Source of the DNA: Gammaproteobacteria bacterium
Lineage (GTDB): Bacteria > Pseudomonadota > Gammaproteobacteria > HTCC5015
Reading direction: 5' to 3'
DNA: 64,000 bases
Assembly (NCBI GenBank): GCA_026004975.1
Contig: BPKE01000001.1
Span: 1 to 64,000 of the forward strand
A program made the position numbers and the translations under genes. The notes under the pieces were generated by a model. That model was not told the DNA's origin. It worked only from the letters and a program-made list of their open reading frames with translations, and did not search any database. Positions 30,517-37,293 of this stretch are shown here, one piece after another (the stretch's first letter is position 1; the number at the start of each line of letters is the position of its first letter).

Positions 30517-31947
30517 TCAACCGCCTCCGCCGCCGACCCAACCGAACACCCCGATCGCGTTGAGGAAAATGAGTCCCACCGCGACGGGCGCCACGTAGCG
30601 CAGCAGGAAGTACCAGAGGTTGAAGTGCCAGCCGTCCATCGCCAGCTCGTCCTCGCAGGACTCGCGGCGCATCAGGTGGGCCGCGAACAGGGCGATCAAC
30701 AGACCGCCGAGCGGCAACATGATGTTCGCCGTGAGGAAATCGACGATGTCGAAGAAGGTCTTGTCACGGAACAGGACGTACTGGACGCGGGTGAAGTCCA
30801 GCGACAAGGTCCACTTGTAGTCGGCCCAGATGTTGAAGGAGAAGATCGTTCCCAGGCCCAGCACCCAGGCGATGAAACCGCATATGCCGGCGGCCTTGGC
30901 CCGGTCCATGCGGCCGTTCTCCAGCAGCCAGGCGACCGGCGGTTCGAGCAGTGAAATGGATGAAGTCACCGCCGCGAACACCAGCAGGATGAAAAACAGC
31001 GTGCCCACCAGCGTGCCCAGGGGCATCTGGGCGAAGGCCAGCGGCAAGGTCGTGAACACCAGCCCCGGCCCCTGGGCCGGCGCCAGGCCGTTGGAGAACA
31101 CGATCGGGAAAATCACCATCCCGGCGAGCAGGGCCACCGCCGTGTCGGCGGCGGCCACGGTGATGCAGGTGCGGGCGATGGAAGCCTCGCGCGGCAGGTA
31201 GGAGCCGTAGACCATGATCGCGCCCATGCCGAGGCTCAGCGAGAAAAACGCCATGCCCATCGCCTCGAGCACGGCCTGGCCACTGAGCTTGCCGAAATCC
31301 GGCACGAACATGAACTCGACGCCTTCGAGGAAAGCCGGCGTGGTCGCGGCATAGACGAACAACAGCACCAGGATGCCGAACAAGGCCGGCATCAGGTAAC
31401 GCACCGCCCGCTCCAGGCCGTGCTCCACCCCGCGGGCGACGATGGCGACGGTGATCACCATGAAAATCGTGTGCCAGGCGAGCAGCCGTTCCGGGTCCGA
31501 GATGAGATCGGTGAACACGCGGCCGACGGTCTCGGCATCCTGGGCGTTGTGAAACACCCCGCCGGCCATGCGGAACACATAAGCCAGGATCCAGCCGGCG
31601 ATCACGCTGTAGAACGACAGGATCAGGAACCCCGCCGCCATGCCCATGCGCCCGACCCAGACCCACTGGGGCGAGCGCCCTTCCTGCTCGGCCAGGCTGC
31701 GCATGGCGTCGATCGGGTTGCGCCGCGCGCGCCGGCCCAGCATCACCTCGGCCATCATGATCGGCAGGCCCACGGCGGCCACGCAGACGACATAGAGCAG
31801 CACGAAGGCGCCGCCGCCGTTCTCGCCGGTGACGTAGGGAAAACGCCAGACGTTGCCCAGCCCGACCGCCGAACCGGTGGCGGCGAGAATGAAGGCCAGG
31901 CGCGATGTCCACAAACCGCGGCCGGGTGCCGCGTCGTTGCCGTGCAT
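30517..31947 (-). CDS. Sodium-dependent neurotransmitter:sodium symporter (NSS/SNF) family transporter
   Basis: A LeuT-fold inner-membrane symporter that couples Na+ entry to uptake of an amino acid or related amine. It has 476 residues from the ATG at 31947, with about 11-12 hydrophobic segments. The first helix carries the family signature ATGSAVGLGNVWRFPYVTGE, which provides Na+ and substrate contacts. The bacterial-type unwound TM6 region is near MGMAFFSLSLGMGAIMVYGS. It ends in a short Gly tail. The substrate cannot be read from sequence. It lies just upstream of rnfH and divergent from smpB, splitting the usual rnfH-ratA-smpB neighbourhood. Confidence 0.92.
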   Translation of the reverse strand: MHGNDAAPGRGLWTSRLAFILAATGSAVGLGNVWRFPYVTGENGGGAFVLLYVVCVAAVGLPIMMAEVMLGRRARRNPIDAMRSLAEQEGRSPQWVWVGRMGMAAGFLILSFYSVIAGWILAYVFRMAGGVFHNAQDAETVGRVFTDLISDPERLLAWHTIFMVITVAIVARGVEHGLERAVRYLMPALFGILVLLFVYAATTPAFLEGVEFMFVPDFGKLSGQAVLEAMGMAFFSLSLGMGAIMVYGSYLPREASIARTCITVAAADTAVALLAGMVIFPIVFSNGLAPAQGPGLVFTTLPLAFAQMPLGTLVGTLFFILLVFAAVTSSISLLEPPVAWLLENGRMDRAKAAGICGFIAWVLGLGTIFSFNIWADYKWTLSLDFTRVQYVLFRDKTFFDIVDFLTANIMLPLGGLLIALFAAHLMRRESCEDELAMDGWHFNLWYFLLRYVAPVAVGLIFLNAIGVFGWVGGGGG

Positions 31948-32094
31948 GCTCAAGATCGACCCTCCCTCACGCGGCCGCGGCCCGGGGCGCGGCGGGCCGA
32001 TAGTGTGCGCAAAATCGACGCCGCGCTCAACCGGCCGCGTTGCCAGACCGCCCCGCGGCGGGTATGGTATGCCGCCTTCGGCGGCCCGGACACC

Positions 32095-32569
32095 ATGAGC
32101 AAGAAACCCGCATCCGGCGAGGCGACCATCGCGGTCAAACCGCAAGGCCCGCCACGAATACCACAATCGAAGAGACGCTGGAAGCCGGCCTGGCCCTGCA
32201 GGGCTGGGAGGTGAAAAGCCTGCGCGCCGGCCGCGCCCACCTGCAGGAAGCCTACGTGTTCCTGCGCAACGGCGAGGCCTGGCTGTTCGGCGCCCACTTC
32301 ACCCCGCTGCCCTCGGCCTCCACCCACGTCGACCCGGATCCGACCCGCACCCGCAAGCTGCTGCTGCACCGGCGCGAGCTCAACCGGCTGATCGGCGCCG
32401 TCGAACGGCGCGGCTACACGCTGGTGCCGCTGCGGCTGTACTGGAAACCGCGGCCGCGCCAAGCTGGAGATCGCCCTGGCCAAGGGCAAGAAACAGCACG
32501 ACAAGCGCGCCACCGAGAAGGCGCGCGACTGGGCGCGCGAAAAACAGCGGGCTGCTCAAGCGTCGCTGA
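32095..32569 (+). CDS. smpB: tmRNA-binding protein SmpB (several apparent frameshifts)
   Basis: SmpB brings tmRNA to stalled ribosomes. Starting at ATG 32095 ([14 protein letters not shown]), the frames must change near 32135-32150 to recover the conserved N-R-K-A-R-H region and [20 protein letters not shown]. They change again near 32450-32460 to read [17 protein letters not shown], and once more near 32545 to give the C-terminal RLLKRR and the TGA at 32569. With these it is about 158 residues, a normal full-length SmpB. Directly upstream GCCGCCTTCGGCGGC can form a UUCG-capped hairpin. The 3' end overlaps dnaQ by 14 bases in convergent orientation. No ssrA gene is seen nearby. Confidence 0.88.
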
Positions 32570-33285
32570 GGGTGCCGCCGCCGGCCGCCTCCAGCGCGTC
32601 CCAGACGCAGGCGCCCGCCTTGGCGCGGATCAGCTCCAGGAACGCCGCGTGTTCGGCCAGCTCTTCGGCCCCCCGCGCGGCGCAGCACCCCCGGCGCCCT
32701 GATCCGGCCGCGTCGGCGCCGCTCGCCCTCGCCGCCGGCGCCCTGCAGGGCCAGGCTCGCCTGCCCCCCGGTCATCGCCAGGTAGACCTCGGCGAGGATC
32801 TGCGCGTCGAGCAGCGCACCGTGCAAGGTGCGCTCGCTGTTGTCCACGTTGTAGCGCTTGCACAACGCGTCCAGGGTGTTGCGCTGGCCCGGGTGCAGGC
32901 GGCGCGCCAGGGCCAACGTGTCGGTGATGCGGCACAGCTCACCGATGGAGGGGTGGTCGGCGCGCCAGCGGCGCAACTCGGCGTCGAGGAAGCCGACGTC
33001 GAAGGGCGCGTTGTGGATGATCAGCTCGGCGCCCGTGACGAAATCGAGGAAGGCCTCGGCGACGTCGCCGAAGCGGGGCTTGTCGGCGAGGAAATCGTCG
33101 GTCAAGCCGTGCACTTCCACCGCGCCGGGATCGATCGCCCGGTCCGGCTGCAGGTACTGGTGGAAGGTGCGGCCGGTGAGCCGCCGGTCGACGAGCTCCA
33201 CGCAGCCGATCTCGATGATGCGGTGCCCCTCTTCCGGCGCCAGACCGGTGGTCTCGGTGTCCAGGACGACCTGGCGGTGACTCAT
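32556..33285 (-). CDS. dnaQ: DNA polymerase III epsilon subunit DnaQ (apparent frameshift)
   Basis: The 3'-5' proofreading exonuclease of Pol III. DEDDh motifs: [20 protein letters not shown] (ExoI), [17 protein letters not shown] (ExoII) and [20 protein letters not shown] (ExoIII with His and Asp). The C-terminal tail that contacts the alpha subunit is in another frame and reads [18 protein letters not shown] to a TGA at 32556. One surplus base in the G6 run near 32667-32674 explains the shift (span 3n+1). Its ATG overlaps the rnhA stop as ATGA, the usual rnhA-dnaQ linkage. Here they are co-oriented rather than divergent as in E. coli. Confidence 0.93.
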
Positions 33286-33730
33286 CGGGCGCCCTCCAGC
33301 AGGCGGTCGATCGCCTCGTTCGCGAGGCGGTCGACCCGCTCGTTTTCCGGATGGCCGGCGTGCCCGCGCACCCAGTGCCAGCGCACGCGGTGGGCCGCCG
33401 CGGCGCCGCTCCAGGCGCCTCCCACAGATCCTGGTTGAGCACCGGCCGGCGGTCTGCGGTGCGCCAACCGCGGCGCTTCCAGTTCGCCAGCCACTCGGTC
33501 ATGCCTTTGACCACGTATTGCGAGTCCGTGTACACATCCACTTCGCAGGGCCGCCGCAGCCGTTCCAGCGCCTCGATCACCGCCGTCAACTCCATGCGGT
33601 TGTTGGTCGTCTGCGCCGCGTGGCCCGACCAGCTGCGCTCGCTGCCGTCGCAACGCAGCAGCACCGCCCAGCCGCCCGGGCCGGGGTTGCCGCGACAGGC
33701 GCCGTCGGTATAGGCCTCGACCCGCTTCAT
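33282..33730 (-). CDS. rnhA: Ribonuclease HI RnhA (apparent frameshift)
   Basis: Degrades RNA in RNA:DNA hybrids. From the ATG at 33730, [20 protein letters not shown] carries the first catalytic Asp, [13 protein letters not shown] the Glu and [18 protein letters not shown] the next Asp. The last part ([20 protein letters not shown] with the conserved His and Asp) is in another frame (ORF 33282..33893). The frames join near 33405-33420, just after NQDLWEA. Total about 149 residues. It overlaps both neighbours by four bases (ATGA), with the methyltransferase before it and dnaQ after it. Confidence 0.94.
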
Positions 33731-34398
33731 GCCGCACGATGCGCCGTGGGCCGCACCGCCAGCGGCACCGCGCGCAGGCGGCGCCGGGCCGGGCGCAAGG
33801 GCGTGAGCGCCTCGGGGCGCTTGTGCGCCACCAGCAAGTAGACGTTGTCCAGCAGGGCCGCGCCGCCCGCCAGGCCGTGGGCACCGCGTACACACAGGGG
33901 CGTGAAGCCGAGCAGGCGCAGCCAATCGTTGATGCGCAACGGCGCCAGGAACCCCAGGTTCCAGGGCGGCCCGGGACGGCCGGCGGCGCGCCGCAGCAGA
34001 CGCCACGCCCCGTAGGGGCTGAAGGGATTGAAACCGAGCGCGATCAGGTAACCGCCGGGGCGCAACACGCGGCCGGCTTCGCGCAACAGGCCGTGCGGAT
34101 CGGCGGCCAGATCCAAGGCGTGCAGCAGCACCACGCCGTCGCAACCGCCGCTGTCCAGCGGCAACGGCAGGTGCGCCGCATCCAGGCCCCAGTCGTGCAG
34201 GTCGAGCAGCAAGGGCGCGGCACGGCGCTCGAGCCACTCGCTCCCCAAGCCGAGCACCACCGCCTCGTGCAGCGGCCACTCTCCCAGTGCGCGGCGCAAC
34301 GCCGCCGCGGCGCACCGGCGCAGGCGCGGGGCGCGCCGCCGGTACCACTCGGCCAGGCGGCGGGCGCGGTCTTCGGCTGCGGTCGAGGATCCGATCAT
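33727..34398 (-). CDS. YafS-like class I SAM-dependent methyltransferase
   Basis: A 223-residue methyltransferase-type protein from the ATG at 34398. Motif I is degenerate ([20 protein letters not shown] rather than GxGxG). The post-motif regions are typical ([20 protein letters not shown] and [20 protein letters not shown]). Its place before rnhA-dnaQ matches E. coli yafS, a protein of unknown substrate. The last 40 residues are Arg-rich. The longer ORF start at 34623 is antisense to the next gene and rejected. No gloB is in the window, although it often neighbours this gene. Confidence 0.82.
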   Translation of the reverse strand: MIGSSTAAEDRARRLAEWYRRRAPRLRRCAAAALRRALGEWPLHEAVVLGLGSEWLERRAAPLLLDLHDWGLDAAHLPLPLDSGGCDGVVLLHALDLAADPHGLLREAGRVLRPGGYLIALGFNPFSPYGAWRLLRRAAGRPGPPWNLGFLAPLRINDWLRLLGFTPLCVRGAHGLAGGAALLDNVYLLVAHKRPEALTPLRPARRRLRAVPLAVRPTAHRAA

Positions 34399-34492
34399 GC
34401 GCCTGCATTCTAACACCGGCCGCGCGCGGCCTTGCACCGCGCCCGTACGGAGGCTAACGTAGCCGGCGAAGCGAAAGCCCGGAGCGCCCGAG

Positions 34493-35560
34493 ATGAGTAC
34501 ACCCGTGGACATCGACGCCTTGCGCGGCCTGGTGCCGATCGGCGAGTTGTCGCCGGAAGCCCTGCGCGAGCTCGCCCGCAAGACCCCGGAGCAGCGCGTC
34601 GCCGCGGGGCGCTTCTTGTTCAAGCAGGGCGAACGCGACGGCCGCCACGTCTACCTGTTGGAAGGCGCGGTGGACCTGCTCGACGACAAGACCCCCGTCA
34701 AGCGCATCCGGGCCGGCGACCCGGAAGCCCGCCACCCCCTCGCCCACCAGCAGCCGCGGCGCTACGGGGCGCGGGCGGTGGAGGACTGCCGCTTCGTCGC
34801 CATCGATTCCGATCTGCTCGACATCATGATGACCTGGAACCAGACGGGCACCTACCAGGTCCGGGAGCTGGCCGCGGACGAACCGGCCGCCGCCGAGGAC
34901 TGGATGACCCGGCTGCTCAACACCCCGGCGTTCCACAAGGTGCCGCCGGCCAACCTGCAGACGCTCTTCCAGCGCATGGAAGCGGTGCCCTGCAAAGCCG
35001 GCGACGTCATCGTCCGCCAGGGCGAGGAAGGCGAGCACTTCTACATCATCCAGAGCGGCCGCGCGTTGGTGACCCGCGCCACGCCCGCCCACCCCAAGGG
35101 CATCAAGCTGGCCGAGCTCGGACCGGGCGACGGCTTCGGCGAGGAAGCCCTGATCGCCGGCGGGAAGCGCAACGCGACCATCACCATGCTCAGCCGCGGC
35201 ACGCTGATGCGGCTGTCCAAGGCCGACTTCCTGGAGTTGCTCAACAAACCCCTGGAGCGGGAGATGGACTACGCCGGCGCCGCCGCGGCGGTCGCCGCCG
35301 GCCGGGCCCGCTGGCTGGACGTGCGGCTGCCCGCCGAGTACAAGCACCGCCACATCGACGGCGCACTGAACGTGCCGCTGGTCACGCTGCGCCTGAAGCT
35401 CAAGACGCTCGACCCCAACACCCTCTACGTCGCCTACTGCGACACCGGCCGGCGCGCCTCGGTCGCCGCCTTCATCCTCGGCGAACACGGCTTCGAGGCC
35501 GCCGTGCTGCGCGGCGGCCTCGCCGCGGCGCCCGAGGCGGCGTTGCGCGCCGAGGCCTGA
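34493..35560 (+). CDS. Double cyclic-nucleotide-binding domain protein with C-terminal rhodanese
   Basis: 355 residues with three modules: CNB-like (about 10-125), CNB (about 145-255) and rhodanese (about 265-350). The first CNB is degenerate and has no phosphate-binding cassette. The second has the cassette FGEEALIAGGKRNATITML, with the conserved Glu and Arg, so cAMP or cGMP binding is plausible. The rhodanese loop YCDTGRRASVAAF has the catalytic Cys, so it may carry a persulfide. No helix-turn-helix and no signal peptide, so it is probably a cytosolic effector. It starts the signalling block, convergent with the HD-GYP gene. A class III adenylate cyclase 9 kb away is an obvious potential source of ligand; that link is inference. 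Confidence 0.88.
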   Translation: MSTPVDIDALRGLVPIGELSPEALRELARKTPEQRVAAGRFLFKQGERDGRHVYLLEGAVDLLDDKTPVKRIRAGDPEARHPLAHQQPRRYGARAVEDCRFVAIDSDLLDIMMTWNQTGTYQVRELAADEPAAAEDWMTRLLNTPAFHKVPPANLQTLFQRMEAVPCKAGDVIVRQGEEGEHFYIIQSGRALVTRATPAHPKGIKLAELGPGDGFGEEALIAGGKRNATITMLSRGTLMRLSKADFLELLNKPLEREMDYAGAAAAVAAGRARWLDVRLPAEYKHRHIDGALNVPLVTLRLKLKTLDPNTLYVAYCDTGRRASVAAFILGEHGFEAAVLRGGLAAAPEAALRAEA

Positions 35561-35567
35561 TCAGGCC
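35554..35567. terminator. Perfect 14-base palindrome over two convergent stops
   Basis: GGCCTGATCAGGCC, with the TGA of the cNMP/rhodanese gene and the stop of the HD-GYP gene (TCA on plus) forming its centre. The two stops are directly abutting. It could fold only as a tight or cruciform structure. No T-run is present. Confidence 0.35.
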
Positions 35568-37171
35568 GCCCGCGCGGCGGCGAGCACCGCCGCCTCGTCG
35601 ACCGCGTCGATCTGCTCGGGGGCGAGATGCGCCTCGGCGTAACGCCGCCAGACCCCCTCGCGCACGAACAACTCGAACAGGTCCGGGTCGAGATGGCCGT
35701 CGCGCACCATGCGCGCCATGATCGCCAGGCACTCGGACAAGGGTTTGCCGCGCTTGTACGGCCGATCGGCGGCGCTGAGCGCCTCGAACACGTCGGCGAT
35801 CGCCATCATCCGCGCCGGCAGCGACATCTGGTCGCCGCGCAGCCCCCGCGGATACCCCCTGCCGTCCATGCGCTCGTGGTGGCCGCCGGCGTATTCCGGC
35901 ACCCGCGCCAGATGCTTGGGGAAAGGCAGGGATTCGAGCATGCGGATGGTGGCGACCATGTGGTGCTCGATCATGCGCCGCTCCTCGGGCGTGAGGGTGC
36001 CGCGCGGCACGGTCAGGTTGTAGACCTCCTCGGGCGTGAGCAGCTCGAGCCATTCGCCGTCGGGGTTGCGCCAGCGGCGCTCGGCGATGCGGCGCACCCG
36101 CTCCTGGTCGGCGGCCGACATCCGCTCGGCGCCGATGTTCACCCGCCGCAGGAAATCGCGCTCGCCGTCCAACTCGGCCAGTGTCGCCCGCAAGCGCGCC
36201 TCGGCCGCCGCCCGCGCCGCGGCGTCGTCGCCCGCCGCCGCCAGCGCCTTCCAGTATTCGATCTCGGCGTCGCGCTTGAGCACCTCGAAGCGCGTGTCCA
36301 CCAGCTCGATGCGGTCGAACAGCGCTTCGAGCTTGGTGGCCTTGTCGATCACGTACTCGGGCGTGGTGATCTTGCCGCAATCGTGCAGCCAGGCCGCCGT
36401 CTCCAGCTCCACGCGGTCGGCCGGGCCGAGATGGAAGCCGGCGAAGGGCCCGTGCCCGGCGCGGTCGGCGGCCTCGGCCAGCATCATGGTCAGCACCGGG
36501 ATGCGCCGGCAATGGGCGCCCGTATGCGGCGACTTCTCGTCGATGGCCGTGGCGATCAGCCGGATGAAGGCGCGGAACAAGTTTTCCAGCGCCTCGATCA
36601 GCCGCCGGTTGGTGAGCGCCACCGCCGCCTGTGAGGCGAGCGACTCGGCCAGTTGCCGGTCGGTGTCACCGAAAGGCACCGGCGTGCCGTCCGGCCCGCG
36701 GCGGTTGATGAGCTGCAAAACGCCGATGATCTCTCCCTCGTGATTGCGTAGCGGCACCGTCAAGAGCGAGCGTGTCCGGTAACCGGTGCGCGCGTCGAAA
36801 CGCCGCGTGCCCTCGAAATCGTAGCCGGCGGCGGCATAGGCGTCGTCGATGGCGATCACTTCGCCCTGGTGCACGCAACACGCCACGACCGTGTCGCGGC
36901 GTGGCCGGCCGTCGCCGTCGTACAGCGGGATCGGCTCGAAACCGCGCACCGGCCCGGTGCGCCCGCCCATCCGCACGCCCAGCGACTCGGTGACCAACAG
37001 CTCGAACTCGAGCCGGTCGCCGGCCACGCTGTAGAGGGTTCCGCCGTCGGCCTCGGTCAGCGTGCGTGCCCCGTCGAGGATCATTTCGAGCAGGCGCGGC
37101 AGATCGCGCTCCGTGGACAGGGCGATGCCGATGCGATTGAGCCGTTCCAGTCGTTGGGCGAGCGCGTCCAC
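35561..37171 (-). CDS. GAF domain / HD-GYP phosphodiesterase
   Basis: 536 residues: an N-terminal GAF sensor (about 15-175, LNRIGIALSTERDLPRLLEM to ASQAAVALTNRRLIEALENL) joined by a helix to an HD-GYP domain. Catalytic residues: HTGAHCRRIPVLTMMLAEAA, the HD pair in AAWLHDCGKITTPEYVIDKA, HHMVATIRMLESLPFPKHL, and HHERMDGRGYPRGLRGDQ carrying the GYP motif. About 100 extra residues are inserted between the HD and GYP parts (EYWKALAAAGDDAAARAAAE and following). Expected activity is c-di-GMP (or cGAMP) hydrolysis in the cytosol. Intact frame, ATG at 37171 behind a candidate -10 box, convergent with the cNMP/rhodanese gene. Confidence 0.93.
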   Translation of the reverse strand: MDALAQRLERLNRIGIALSTERDLPRLLEMILDGARTLTEADGGTLYSVAGDRLEFELLVTESLGVRMGGRTGPVRGFEPIPLYDGDGRPRRDTVVACCVHQGEVIAIDDAYAAAGYDFEGTRRFDARTGYRTRSLLTVPLRNHEGEIIGVLQLINRRGPDGTPVPFGDTDRQLAESLASQAAVALTNRRLIEALENLFRAFIRLIATAIDEKSPHTGAHCRRIPVLTMMLAEAADRAGHGPFAGFHLGPADRVELETAAWLHDCGKITTPEYVIDKATKLEALFDRIELVDTRFEVLKRDAEIEYWKALAAAGDDAAARAAAEARLRATLAELDGERDFLRRVNIGAERMSAADQERVRRIAERRWRNPDGEWLELLTPEEVYNLTVPRGTLTPEERRMIEHHMVATIRMLESLPFPKHLARVPEYAGGHHERMDGRGYPRGLRGDQMSLPARMMAIADVFEALSAADRPYKRGKPLSECLAIMARMVRDGHLDPDLFELFVREGVWRRYAEAHLAPEQIDAVDEAAVLAAARAA

Positions 37172-37199
37172 GGCCGGGATCCTTGCAGTACCGGCCTCA

Positions 37200-37205
37200 A
37201 TTATA
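37200..37205 (-). promoter_or_regulatory. Candidate -10 box for the HD-GYP gene
   Basis: Perfect TATAAT on the minus strand, 28 bases before the ATG at 37171 and divergent from the kinase gene. No clear -35 element. Confidence 0.42.
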
Positions 37206-37293
37206 GCCTCCGGCGGCCGACAGCCCTGGGCGACACGTTGTGCGGGGCCGGTTTCGCGGTATCATCGCGGGGGGCACGCCGGGCGAGGAGACG

